NCBI RefSeq assembly: GCF_014648495.1
Contig: NZ_BMRF01000010.1
Span: forward strand, 62,001 to 126,000
Direction of reading: 5' to 3'
Source: Actinomadura cremea
GTDB taxonomy: Bacteria; Actinomycetota; Actinomycetes; Streptosporangiales; Streptosporangiaceae
Length of the DNA stretch: 64,000 bases
Positions within the stretch are counted from its first letter, which is position 1, and every line of letters begins with the position of its first letter. Under the pieces are notes generated by a model. That model ran no database searches. It worked only from the letters and a program-made list of their open reading frames with translations, and was not told the origin of the DNA. Below, piece after piece: positions 25,477 through 36,321 of the stretch. The translations under genes and the position numbers were made by a program.

Positions 25477-26094
25477 ATGAATGGAGCGGGCGGCAAGAAC
25501 AAGACGGCCCTTGAGCTGCGGACCTTTGGCGCCGAGGTCAGGCGGTTGCGTGAGGGGGCTGGCCTCAGCCAGGTGCAAGTCGCCGCGCTGGTGGCCGTCT
25601 CGCGCGCCTATATCAGCCACGTCGAGCTGGGCGAGACACGGTGCCGATTGGACTTCGCAAGTAGGCTCGATGAAGCGCTGCGATGCAACGGTGCAGTCAT
25701 TCGAGCATGGGATGAGCTTCTGGAGTCGATCAAAACTATTAAGTATGCCGATCACTTCGTCAGCTTCCCTCAGACGGAGAGCACGGCCACTCTGCTCCGT
25801 GTCTACGAGACGCACATCGTTAACGGCCTGTTCCAGACTGAAGGCTACGCTGGGGCCATCCTCAAAGATCCAGAAGCGATCACTGCGCGGCTGGACAGGC
25901 AGAATCAAGTAATGAGCGACCCCGCTCCCAAGATTTTTGTGGTGTTGGAGGAGGGTGTTCTCCACCGGCAAGTCGGCACGGTGGAGGTCATGCGCGAACA
26001 GCTTGACCACCTGCTCGAACTTTCGCACCGCGACAACGTCCGGCTCCAAGTGCTTCCGACGGTCTACGTTGAGGAGGCCCGCATCGAGCGCTGA
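25477..26094 (+). pseudogene. XRE-family regulator with truncated DUF5753 domain
   Basis: A 205-aa product. The helix-turn-helix is intact (about 13-70, with GLSQVQVAALVAVSRAYISH), followed by the start of DUF5753 (ETHIVNGLFQTEGYAGAI). The domain reaches LQVLP and then jumps to VYVEEARIER and a stop, where family members continue for another 70 or so residues. This looks like an internal deletion. ATG at 25477 after GGGGGAGGCGCGGGG. It may still make a DNA-binding protein, but the ligand domain is incomplete. Confidence 0.65.
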
Positions 26095-26116
26095 TCAGGA
26101 AGGTAATAGACGAAAA

Positions 26117-26302
26117 ATAGATCTGACAAGGGCAGTGTGGCGTAAATCTCTGCGCAGTACCGTTCAAGGGGACAACTGCATCGAGATTGCTGGTGTTTCG
26201 AATATTGTTGCGATCCGTGACAGTAAGGATCCGGAGGGGCCTGTGCTTGCGGTGAGTGGCGCGGAGTTTCGGCGTTTCGCCGAGGTGTTGAAGGGCCTCT
26301 GA
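26117..26302 (+). pseudogene. DUF397 gene with ATA in place of the start codon
   Basis: The frame reads xDLTRAVWRKSLRSTVQGDN and ends SGAEFRRFAEVLKGL, the full DUF397 domain of about 60 residues that normally follows an XRE/DUF5753 gene. The codon where family members have Met (before DLT) is ATA at 26117. The next GTG is six codons in (26135), which would cut conserved residues. The gene is therefore either silent or starts inefficiently. Confidence 0.65.
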
Positions 26303-26334
26303 TCCCTTGGACGTTCGGGCCGCGCCGGGCTGTC

Positions 26335-27186
26335 CTACGGCAGGAGCTTGGTGAGGAGGGCGCGGAGTTCGCGGGCGCCCTCCTGGCCGAGGACGTCGTC
26401 GATGTCGCGCTCGATGCCCTCCAGGGCCTCGCGCACCGTGGGGATGCGGGCGCGGCCCAGGTCGGTGAGCTGCAGGGCGTAGCGGCGCCGGTCGTGCTGG
26501 TCCCGGCCTCGGGACACGATGCCCGCCGTCACCAGTTCGTCGATGAGCGAGGCGGTGGACGGTTCGGTGAGGTGCAGGTACCGGGCCAGTTGCTCCTGCG
26601 GGCAGGGGCCGAGTTCGTCGAGGGCGGGCAGCAGGGCGAAGTGGCGGGTACGCAGGCCGTAGGCCGCGAGGCGGTGATCGCCGAGGCGGCGCAGCCGGTA
26701 GTGGGCCTGGGCGACCAGGTGCTCGACGCTGCGGATGGCGGACGGCCCGTCGTCGGCGACGAGCCTGGTCAGCAGCGCGATGAGGCGCTCCCGTTCGGGG
26801 GCGGTGAGGGCGCTGGTGAGCCGGGCGTCGCGGTCGGCGACGGCCTGGCGCATGCCGTCCAGCGCGGCCCGGCCCGCCTCGGTCAGCGACAGCACGTAGG
26901 TGCGGCGGTTGGCCGGGTTGCGGGTGCGGACGACATGGCCCGCCGCCTGGAGCCGGTCGAGCAGCCTGACCATGATCGTGCGGTTGATACCGAGCCGGTG
27001 GGCGAGGACCTGCTGTGACGGGGCGTCCTCGTCGGCGAGGACGTCGAGCACCACGAACTCGCGCGACTGCGGCCCGTCCTGCATGGCCCGCGCGGTGATG
27101 GTGGTGAACACGCGGCGCAGCAGGGAGCCGGTGGCCGTGTGCAGCGGTCCTGAGTCGTCGTCGACGTTCCCCGCCCGGTCGGGCAC
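26335..27186 (-). CDS. Fused double MarR-domain regulator
   Basis: A 283-aa protein carrying two complete MarR winged-helix domains in tandem. The first (about 15-140) has [22 protein letters not shown] and a wing with [16 protein letters not shown]. The second (about 150-280) has [21 protein letters not shown] and [16 protein letters not shown]. Most MarR proteins are single-domain dimers of about 150 residues, so this one may act as an internal pseudo-dimer. The GTG at 27186 is chosen over 27195 because GGGAGG lies 8 bases before it. It diverges from the epoxide hydrolase gene and probably controls it. Confidence 0.85.
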   Translation of the reverse strand: MPDRAGNVDDDSGPLHTATGSLLRRVFTTITARAMQDGPQSREFVVLDVLADEDAPSQQVLAHRLGINRTIMVRLLDRLQAAGHVVRTRNPANRRTYVLSLTEAGRAALDGMRQAVADRDARLTSALTAPERERLIALLTRLVADDGPSAIRSVEHLVAQAHYRLRRLGDHRLAAYGLRTRHFALLPALDELGPCPQEQLARYLHLTEPSTASLIDELVTAGIVSRGRDQHDRRRYALQLTDLGRARIPTVREALEGIERDIDDVLGQEGARELRALLTKLLP

Positions 27187-27242
27187 GGGCCTCACCTCCC
27201 GGGCGCGATGCTAGCACTGATGATTGGGGCGATGATGGTTGG

Positions 27243-27253
27243 CTAATAATTAG
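27243..27253. promoter_or_regulatory. AT-rich palindrome in the MarR/epoxide hydrolase gap
   Basis: CTAAT-A-ATTAG, a perfect 5+1+5 palindrome in a short AT-rich island about 100 bases before the hydrolase start. It is the best operator candidate for the double-domain MarR protein. Confidence 0.4.
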
Positions 27254-27344
27254 TTGGGATGTTGACGGTTGGGGGAGTGTGGATCTAGAGTCCCGGCACA
27301 CGGCGCATCGACGGACGTGCCGGACGAACCCCTGGAGGGCAGCC

Positions 27345-28427
27345 ATGATCAAGCCGTTCCGCATCGACATCCCGCAGGCCGACCTCGACGACCTGGCCGA
27401 CCGGCTCTCCCGCACCCGCTGGCCCAACGAGGTCGCCGACGCCGGGTGGGACTACGGCTTCCCGCTGGCGCGGCTCAAGGAGCTGGCCGAGTACTGGCGC
27501 ACGGGTTACGACTGGCGCGTGCACGAGGCCGAGCTGAACGGGCTTCCGCACTTCACCACCGAGATCGAGGGCCAGAACATCCATTTCGTCCACGTCCGGT
27601 CGCCGAAGCCGGACGCGCTCGCGCTGGTCCTCACCCACGGCTGGCCCGGGTCGTTCCTGGAGTTCCTCGACGTGATCGAGCCGCTGTCGCGCGACTTCCA
27701 CCTGGTGATCCCGTCCCTGCCGGGGTACGGCTTCTCCGGGCCGACCCACGAGCGCGGCTGGGACGTCACGCGGATCGCGCGGGCGTGGGCCGAGCTGATG
27801 CGCCGACTCGGGTACGAGCGCTACGGCGCGCAGGGCGGCGACTTCGGCTCGGGCGTCTCGACGGCGCTCGGCGGGGTGGCGCCCGAGCAGGTCGTCGGGG
27901 TGCACGTCAACTACCTGCCGACACGGCCGGAGCCGGACGCCGGCGTCGAACTGTCCGCGACGGACGAGGCCCGGCTGGAGAAGGTCCGGCAGTTGATGGC
28001 GAACCGTCCGCCGTACCAGGCTCTGCAGGCCCTCACCCCGCAGACCATCGGGTACGCCCTGACCGACTCGCCGGTAGGTCAGCTCGTCTGGATCGCCGAG
28101 CGCTTCGCCCAGTGGACGGACCCCCGCTCGCAGATCAGCGACGACCGGATGCTCACCGACATCTCGCTGTACTGGCTGACCGCCACGGCGGCGTCGTCGG
28201 CGCGGCTGCACCACGACAGCGTGCGGCGCGTCGATCCGTGCCCGGTGCCGCTCGGGGTGGCGGTGTTCGCTCACGACATCACGCAGTCGGTGCGTCCGCT
28301 GGCCGAGCGGCTGTACGACATCAGGCACTGGTCGGAGTTCGAGCGCGGCGGCCAATTCGCCGCGATGGAGGTGCCGGAGCTGTTCGCCGAGGACGTCCGG
28401 GAGTTCTTCCTCGCCCGCGTCGCGTAG
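27345..28427 (+). CDS. Epoxide hydrolase-family protein, catalytic His replaced
   Basis: A 360-aa protein with the N-terminal EHN domain (about 3-105) and an alpha/beta hydrolase fold. HGWPGS forms the oxyanion region and the Asp in [11 protein letters not shown] is the expected nucleophile. Family members carry the general-base His in a GGHFAAxE motif; here the motif is [17 protein letters not shown], with CAA (Gln) in place of His. This should cripple epoxide hydrolysis unless another residue substitutes. ATG at 27345 after TGGAGGGCAGCC. Divergent from the double MarR regulator. Confidence 0.8.
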   Translation: MIKPFRIDIPQADLDDLADRLSRTRWPNEVADAGWDYGFPLARLKELAEYWRTGYDWRVHEAELNGLPHFTTEIEGQNIHFVHVRSPKPDALALVLTHGWPGSFLEFLDVIEPLSRDFHLVIPSLPGYGFSGPTHERGWDVTRIARAWAELMRRLGYERYGAQGGDFGSGVSTALGGVAPEQVVGVHVNYLPTRPEPDAGVELSATDEARLEKVRQLMANRPPYQALQALTPQTIGYALTDSPVGQLVWIAERFAQWTDPRSQISDDRMLTDISLYWLTATAASSARLHHDSVRRVDPCPVPLGVAVFAHDITQSVRPLAERLYDIRHWSEFERGGQFAAMEVPELFAEDVREFFLARVA

Positions 28428-28614
28428 GCCGCGCCGGGGAACGTGTCGTGCTCGCCGTCGGGCGATAGCTCCAAATGCGTTGAACGGATGTCGGGTCGGC
28501 ATATCGGGGGAGATGTTTCGTCGGTGATCCGGGCGGGACCGCGACGGCGGGCAGCCATATGTTTGTGGCCACGAGAGAGCGTGTCGACAACGCGGGCGCG
28601 CGTATCGTGCACGC

Positions 28615-31120
<2,506 letters not shown>

Positions 31121-31176
31121 TTATCCGAATTTCCGCTCGGATTTCGACTTCGGGCGACGATTCTGCAACGCGACCC

Positions 31177-31195
31177 GGGTCTTGCCGCAAGCCCC
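31177..31195 (-). promoter_or_regulatory. Rifamycin-associated element (RAE)
   Basis: On the minus strand this reads GGGGCTTGCGGCAAGACCC, a 19-bp inverted repeat with one mismatch. It matches, as I recall it, the RAE found upstream of rifamycin-inactivating genes in actinomycetes. It lies 129 bases upstream of the rox start and points the same way. No regulator binding it is visible in the window. Confidence 0.75.
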
Positions 31196-31218
31196 CCGGT
31201 GTGCTATACATTAGAAAT

Positions 31219-31243
31219 GGCAAGGAGAGCGTTTCTCCTTGCC
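31219..31243. terminator. Hairpin between the RAE and the LysR end
   Basis: A perfect 10-bp stem, GGCAAGGAGA with TCTCCTTGCC, around a 5-base loop, in the 306-base gap 31049-31354. It is downstream of the LysR gene on the minus strand and just upstream of the RAE, so it would insulate rox from LysR transcription. The rest of the gap holds the RAE and a 44-bp repeat. Confidence 0.65.
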
Positions 31244-31278
31244 GTTGTCGTTTCCGCGGACGGACCAGGCGTCAGGCG

Positions 31279-31322
31279 TCAGGCGCCCGCGTCCGGGGCG
31301 AGGTAGCCGCGGGAGATCGCGG
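31279..31322. repeat. 44-bp direct repeat, left copy (response-regulator 3' end)
   Basis: Identical over 44 bases to 33661-33704, the last 14 codons plus stop of the response regulator gene. Read on the minus strand it encodes ISRGYLAPDAGA and a stop, but the gene body is absent here. The two copies bracket the lysR/MFS pair as direct repeats. Confidence 0.9.
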
Positions 31323-31354
31323 TGGGCCCCGGCGGAGGCGACCGTCCGGTCCGG

Positions 31355-32245
31355 TCAGGCCCAGTGGGCTCGGGTGAGCGCCGTCAATTCGCGCAGGACG
31401 GTCGTCACGCGGCGGTCCTTGTGCCGGACGAGATAGATGCCGAGGACCGGCTCGGACGTCCAGGGCAGGACGGCCACCTCGCCCCGGGCGACCTCGTCGG
31501 CAACGGTGGAAGCGGGCAGTACGGCCAGGCCCAGCCCTTGGGCGGCGCATTTCTTGAGGGCCTCCACACTGACGAACTCCATGCGGACGGGCCGGATCCC
31601 CGCGCGTTCCAGTTCGCGTTCGATCACGTCCCGCTGGGCGCAGCCCTGCTCGATGAGGAGCAGGGTCTCGGCGGACAGTTCGGCCGTGTGCACTTCCGTG
31701 CGCGCCGTGAGGTGATGCTCGGGGTGCGCGACCAGGACGAGCGTTTCCTCGGCCATCCGATCGGCCGAGACCATCGGGTGGTCGACGCTCTCCTCGATGA
31801 GGAAGCCCGCGTCCAGTGCGCCCTCGCCGAGGGCGTCCAGCAGGCCGGTCCTTCCCGCCGGCCCGAAGACCACCTGGAGCAGCGGGAAGCTGGTTCGCAG
31901 TGCCCGCAGCACCGGGGGCAGGTGGTAGGCGCACAGGCTCTCGGGCGCGGCGACGCGCAGCGTGCCGCGGATCCGCCGGGAGCCGCCGCCCGCCTCGTGC
32001 ACCGCCTCCCGTACTTCCTGGGCGTACCCGACGAGGAACCGGGCGTGCTCCCGCAGCTCGATCCCCGCGTCGGTGAGGGCGATCCGCCGCCCCAGGCGTT
32101 CGAACAGCGGCACGCCGAGGTCGGTTTCGAGCGACTTGATCTGCGCGGTGACGGCGGACTGCGCGTACCCCAGATCCTGCGCCGCCTTGGTGAAGCTCAG
32201 GCGGCGCGTCACGGCGAGGAACGTGGTCAGGTGCTTCAGCTCCAT
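31355..32245 (-). CDS. LysR-family transcriptional regulator
   Basis: A 296-aa LysR protein. The helix-turn-helix is at 1-60 (LSFTKAAQDLGYAQSAVTAQIKSLE), and the periplasmic-binding-like ligand domain is at 90-290. The ATG at 32245 gives the standard MELKHLTTF start. It diverges from the MFS transporter, with a 19-bp palindrome in the 80-base gap, so it most likely controls the exporter. The ligand is unknown. Confidence 0.88.
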   Translation of the reverse strand: MELKHLTTFLAVTRRLSFTKAAQDLGYAQSAVTAQIKSLETDLGVPLFERLGRRIALTDAGIELREHARFLVGYAQEVREAVHEAGGGSRRIRGTLRVAAPESLCAYHLPPVLRALRTSFPLLQVVFGPAGRTGLLDALGEGALDAGFLIEESVDHPMVSADRMAEETLVLVAHPEHHLTARTEVHTAELSAETLLLIEQGCAQRDVIERELERAGIRPVRMEFVSVEALKKCAAQGLGLAVLPASTVADEVARGEVAVLPWTSEPVLGIYLVRHKDRRVTTVLRELTALTRAHWA

Positions 32246-32261
32246 GAGACCGATCGTAGAT

Positions 32262-32280
32262 TTCGATCGAATCGATCGAA
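32262..32280. promoter_or_regulatory. LysR operator candidate
   Basis: TTCGATCGA-A-TCGATCGAA, a perfect 9+1+9 palindrome midway between lysR and the MFS gene. It contains the T-N11-A pattern of LysR boxes and lies 17 bases before the regulator start, fitting autorepression. Confidence 0.6.
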
Positions 32281-32325
32281 GATCTTCGTTGGACGCGATC
32301 GATCGGGTGCGCCTAGAACAGAACC

Positions 32326-33585
32326 ATGGTCCCCTCCACGCCGCAGCGTCCACGGAAGGCCGCCCGCGCCTCCACGCATCTCGGTGGCCGCGACTTCCTG
32401 CTGCTGCTGGCCGCGACGGTCGGCACGTTCACCAACTACGCCCCGCTGCTGTCGGTCGTGCCGCTGTGGTCGGCCGAGGGCGGGGCCGGGAACGGCGGCG
32501 CGGGAGCCGCGACCGGAGTGACCATGGGGACGACCGCGGCCGTCCAGCTCTGCATGCCCTGGCTCCTGAAGAGATTCCGTCTCCGGGCGGTCCTGGCGGC
32601 CGGGGCCCTGCTGCTCGGAGCCCCGACGTTCGGCTATCTCCTGTCCTCCTCGCTCGGCTGGGTCCTGGCCGTGTCGGCGGTACGCGGCGTCGGGTTCGGC
32701 ATGGTCGCCGTGGCGGGGAGCGCGCTGGTGGCCGCACTCGTCCCGACCCCGTATCGCGGCAGGGCCGTCGGCTGGTACGGCGTCGCCGTCGGCCTCCCCC
32801 AGGTCGTCTGCCTCCCGCTCGGGGTCTGGACGGCCGGCGATCTCGGCTTCGCTCCGGTGTTCGTGATCACCGCACTCGCGAGCCTGCTGGCCGTCCCGCT
32901 GGTGGCGGCGATGTCGGGACGGCCGGTCACCGAGGCGGCGTCCACGGACGAGCCCGACGAGCCGCCGGCCCCGGCCTCCGGTGCGCCGCGGCCGGGCCCG
33001 CTGAAGGGGCCCTTCACCGCGCTCATCACCGCGGCCTGCGCGCTCGGCGGGATCACGACGTTCCTCCCGCTGACCTTCGACGACCCCGCCATCGCACCGG
33101 TCGCGCTGTTCATCGTCTCCGCCACGGCGATAGCGGGACGCTGGGCCGCGGGCATGTGGAGCGACCGCTCGGGCGCCGGCGGGCTGCTGGTGCCCGGGAT
33201 GGCCGCGTCCGCCCTGGGCATGGGCGGTTTCGCCGTCGCCGCGGGCATGGGGCCGGGCGGGTTCGCCGTCGCGATCGCCGCCGCCGTCGCGTACGGAGTG
33301 GGATTCGGCGTGCTCCAGAACGACACGCTGGTCGTGATGTTCCGCCGTGCCGGACCGGCCGGGGCCGGCACCGCCAGTACCGCCTGGAACTTCGCCTACG
33401 ACGCGGGCACCGGGATCGGCGCGGTGGCCGTCGGCTGGAGCGCCCACATCCTGGACATGAACGGTGCCTTCGCCGTCACCGCCGTCCTGATCGCCGCCAC
33501 CGTGCCCGTCGCCCTGTCCGATGCCCGCCGGGAGGCCGCCGCGCGCGGGCGGCCCCCGTCCGGTGCGCGGCGCCGCCCCGGGTGA
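32326..33585 (+). CDS. MFS transporter, CynX/NimT-like
   Basis: A 419-aa membrane protein with 12 predicted helices in two halves, a central cytosolic loop rich in Pro (about 205-225), and the GRAVGWYGVAVGLPQ segment typical of MFS helix 5. It probably exports small molecules or drugs. ATG at 32326. It diverges from LysR and, with it, sits between the two 44-bp repeats, so the pair may have arrived as a unit. Confidence 0.82.
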   Translation: MVPSTPQRPRKAARASTHLGGRDFLLLLAATVGTFTNYAPLLSVVPLWSAEGGAGNGGAGAATGVTMGTTAAVQLCMPWLLKRFRLRAVLAAGALLLGAPTFGYLLSSSLGWVLAVSAVRGVGFGMVAVAGSALVAALVPTPYRGRAVGWYGVAVGLPQVVCLPLGVWTAGDLGFAPVFVITALASLLAVPLVAAMSGRPVTEAASTDEPDEPPAPASGAPRPGPLKGPFTALITAACALGGITTFLPLTFDDPAIAPVALFIVSATAIAGRWAAGMWSDRSGAGGLLVPGMAASALGMGGFAVAAGMGPGGFAVAIAAAVAYGVGFGVLQNDTLVVMFRRAGPAGAGTASTAWNFAYDAGTGIGAVAVGWSAHILDMNGAFAVTAVLIAATVPVALSDARREAAARGRPPSGARRRPG

Positions 33586-33660
33586 CCCCGGGGTCGTCTC
33601 GACGGACCCGCCGGCTCCCACGTGACGCGCCCCATGCGGTATTCCGCTCCAGGCGGCGGC

Positions 33661-33704
33661 TCAGGCGCCCGCGTCCGGGGCGAGGTAGCCGCGGGAGATC
33701 GCGG
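33661..33704. repeat. 44-bp direct repeat, right copy
   Basis: The 3' end of the intact response regulator gene, identical to 31279-31322 and in the same orientation. This is the presumed original copy because it sits within a complete gene. Confidence 0.9.
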
Positions 33705-34296
33705 CGGCGACGGCGGCGGCGCGGTCGTTGACGCCGAGTTTGGCGTAGGCGTGGAGCAGGTGCGTCTTGACCGTGGCCTCGCTGATGAACAGCTGCCGCG
33801 CCGCCTCGCGGTTCGTCGAGCCGCGCGCGATCAACTCCAGGACGTCCAGCTCCCGCTGCGACAGCGGTTGCGAGGCCGGGCGGCGCATCTGCCCCATCAG
33901 CCGGGTCGCGACGGTGGGGGAGAGCACCGCCTTCCCGCGCGCGGCGGCCTCCACCGCGCGGAACAGCTCCTCGCGGGGCGCGTCCTTCAGCAGGTAGCCG
34001 GTGGCGCCCGCCTCGATGGCCAGCAGGACGTCGCCGTCGGTGTCGTACGTGGTCAGCACCATCACCCGCGCGGGCACGCCGCGCCGCGCGAGCTCCTTGA
34101 TGGCCGTGACGCCGTCCGTTCCCGGCATCCGCAGGTCCATCAGGATCACGTCGGGGCGGAGCCGCTCCCCGGCCGCGATGGCCTCCGCGCCGTCCGCGGC
34201 CTCGCCGAGCACCTCGAACCGCGGGTCGGCGCCGAACATGCCGCGCAGCCCGTCCCGCACCACCGGATGGTCGTCGACGATCAGCAGCGAGATCAC
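33661..34296 (-). CDS. LuxR/NarL-family response regulator
   Basis: A 211-aa regulator with receiver domain D9/D10, phospho-acceptor D54 (ILMDLRMPG), K about 105, and a LuxR helix-turn-helix at about 145-205 (LSQRELDVLELIARGSTNREAA). GTG at 34296 overlaps the kinase stop (GTGA), so it is translated with its kinase. Its last 44 bases are repeated at 31279-31322. The cognate target is likely the ABC exporter that lies upstream in the same direction. Confidence 0.9.
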   Translation of the reverse strand: MISLLIVDDHPVVRDGLRGMFGADPRFEVLGEAADGAEAIAAGERLRPDVILMDLRMPGTDGVTAIKELARRGVPARVMVLTTYDTDGDVLLAIEAGATGYLLKDAPREELFRAVEAAARGKAVLSPTVATRLMGQMRRPASQPLSQRELDVLELIARGSTNREAARQLFISEATVKTHLLHAYAKLGVNDRAAAVAAAISRGYLAPDAGA

Positions 34297-35567
34297 TCCC
34301 CGCCTCCCGCGGGGATGGCGGGCACCGTCGCGGAGATCGCCGTGCCGGCGCCCGGTTCCGACTCGATGTGGAGGCGGCCCGCGAGGCGCTGCACCCGCTG
34401 CCGCATGCCGGCGAGCCCGAACCCGCCGTCGGCGGACCCGGCCCGCTTGGCGCCTGGCTCGAAGCCGACCCCGTCGTCCCGCACGTCCAGGGTCACGAGG
34501 TCCTCCATGTACGACAGGGTCAGCCCGACCCGGCCCGCCCGCGCGTGCTTGGCGACGTTGGCGAGGGCCTCCTGCGCCGTCCGCAGCAGCGCCACCTCGA
34601 CGTCGGTGTGCATCGGACGGGCGTCGCCGGTCGTGGTGAGCACCGCGTTGACGCCGTTCGCCTCCGCCCACCGCCGCGTGACGTCGTTGATCGCGTCCGG
34701 GAGGCGGGCCTCGGCGAGCACCGCGGGCTCCACCGCGTGGACCGTCCGGCGGGCCTCGGTGAGGCTCTCCCGGGTCAGGTCCTTCGCGTTCGTCACGTAC
34801 CGGTGCAGCGCCGCCGGATCGTCGATCCGCTGCTCGGCCGCCTGGAGCTGGGCGAGGATCCCGGCGAGCCCCTGGGCGAGGGTGTCGTGGATCTCCCGCG
34901 CCATCCGCTGCCGCTCGTCCAGCATCCCCGCCTCCCGGGCCTGGACGAGCAGTTGCGCGTGCAGGCCCGCGTTCTCCTCCAGCGCGGCCTCCAGCCTGAC
35001 GTTGGCCTCGTGCAGTTCGGCGAGCGCCTTCTTCTGGTTGACGTTGCGCTCCTCGCCCGTCACGGCGAAGGTGAAGAACGAGTTGGACAGCCCCATGGTG
35101 ACCAGGCAGATGACCGCCCACTCCCACACGTTGTCGATGACGGCGGACGCGCCGCCCACGTACGACATCGACGCGATGATCCCCGTGGTGGTGACCCCGA
35201 CGTACCGCCAGGCGCCCCGCAGGCACACGGCCGCGTAGACGTAGCCGACGAACACGAAGATGCCGTACCAGGGAGCGAGGATCACGAGCCCGGCGCCGAG
35301 GGCCATGAGCCCCGCGTAGTACACGCCCAGGAGCGGGGTGTCGTCGGCCCATTTCCGGTGCCGCCGGTCGAACCAGAGCAGCCAGACCACGGTCACGGAG
35401 GTGAGCACGAACACCGCCGGGCCGTTCACCGGCATGTTCCACCAGGGCTGGAGCAGCGTGACGAGGGTGCTGGCGGCCAGAAGAAGGTACGGGAGAGCGC
35501 GGACGACCGCGCCCTCCCGGCGCTCCCAGCGGTCGAACTCCTCGCGCAGCTCGGCCTCGATGCCCAC
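34293..35567 (-). CDS. Sensor histidine kinase, NarL/DesK type
   Basis: A 424-aa membrane kinase with about five to six helices in residues 25-170 and no large outer loop, a coiled coil (about 175-215), HisKA_3 with phospho-acceptor H227 (RMAREIHDTLAQGL), and HATPase_c with ANVAKHARAG and DDGVGFEP. It senses a membrane or small hydrophobic signal and passes phosphate to the response regulator it overlaps by four bases. ATG at 35567 lies 3 bases after the ABC permease stop, so all four genes form one operon. Confidence 0.9.
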   Translation of the reverse strand: MGIEAELREEFDRWERREGAVVRALPYLLLAASTLVTLLQPWWNMPVNGPAVFVLTSVTVVWLLWFDRRHRKWADDTPLLGVYYAGLMALGAGLVILAPWYGIFVFVGYVYAAVCLRGAWRYVGVTTTGIIASMSYVGGASAVIDNVWEWAVICLVTMGLSNSFFTFAVTGEERNVNQKKALAELHEANVRLEAALEENAGLHAQLLVQAREAGMLDERQRMAREIHDTLAQGLAGILAQLQAAEQRIDDPAALHRYVTNAKDLTRESLTEARRTVHAVEPAVLAEARLPDAINDVTRRWAEANGVNAVLTTTGDARPMHTDVEVALLRTAQEALANVAKHARAGRVGLTLSYMEDLVTLDVRDDGVGFEPGAKRAGSADGGFGLAGMRQRVQRLAGRLHIESEPGAGTAISATVPAIPAGGGE

Positions 35568-35570
35568 GAT

Positions 35571-36311
35571 CTACTCCCAGCGGAAGTACCGCGCGGCCAG
35601 CCCTCCGGCCGCGACCGTCCACCCCAGCATGACGGCGACGTGCAGGAGCTGCGGCCAACCACCGGCGGCGGCGTCCTGCAATGATTGCACGCCCGCCCCC
35701 AGCGGGGTGAAGTCGCTGATCGTGCGCAGGACGTCGTTCATCGCGTCCCGCGGGATCCACAGGCCGGCGAAGAACAGGATCGGGAAGAACAGCACGGACC
35801 CGACCGCCCCCGCGCTCTTGCCGCTCGGCACCAGCGACGCCACGAGCAGCCCGATCGCGAACATCGCCACCGCGCTCAGCACGTACGCGACGAGGTAGGC
35901 GGGCGGCTGCTGCGGCAGCCGCACGTCGAACACCAGCCGGGCGATGGCCAGCACGACCACCATCGTCACCAGGGACGTGATCGTCGCCAGCAGCAGTTGC
36001 GCGCCGAGCATCAGCGCGGGCCGGACCGGCGTCGTCCGCATGCGGCGCAGCACCCCCTTCTCGCGGTAGGTGGCGAACTGCTGCGGGAGGCCGCTCATCG
36101 CGAACATGGCGATGCCCATCGCGACGATGATCGGCACGTACAGGTCGATCGGCCGCAGCCCGCCGATGCCCTCGTCGGGCTCGCGGAACGTCGGGATCGC
36201 CCCGAGGACGACCAGCAGGAGCGGCGGGAACCCGAGCGTGAAGAACACGCTCATCGGCTCGCGGAAGAACAGTCTCGTCTCGATCAGCAGCAGCCGGAAC
36301 AGCGCGGGCAT
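35571..36311 (-). CDS. ABC-2 type transporter permease
   Basis: A 246-aa permease with about six membrane helices, of the DrrB/YhgE kind. The N-terminus has RLLLIETRLFFREPMSVFFT, and the segment MRTTPVRPALMLGAQL precedes helix 3. Pairs with the ATPase gene 10 bases upstream to make a drug or lipid exporter, here co-transcribed with its sensor pair. ATG at 36311. Confidence 0.88.
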   Translation of the reverse strand: MPALFRLLLIETRLFFREPMSVFFTLGFPPLLLVVLGAIPTFREPDEGIGGLRPIDLYVPIIVAMGIAMFAMSGLPQQFATYREKGVLRRMRTTPVRPALMLGAQLLLATITSLVTMVVVLAIARLVFDVRLPQQPPAYLVAYVLSAVAMFAIGLLVASLVPSGKSAGAVGSVLFFPILFFAGLWIPRDAMNDVLRTISDFTPLGAGVQSLQDAAAGGWPQLLHVAVMLGWTVAAGGLAARYFRWE

Positions 36312-36321
36312 CAGGATCTCC

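Noticed and set aside
25234-26049. Open frame on the minus strand opposite the XRE gene.
   Set aside because: Only its last part encodes a real domain (the HATPase remnant). The portion opposite the XRE gene has no homology-like features.
31279-31322. Part of the LysR gene or its 3' untranslated region.
   Set aside because: It is an exact copy of the response-regulator end, beyond the LysR stop at 31355, so it is listed as a repeat.
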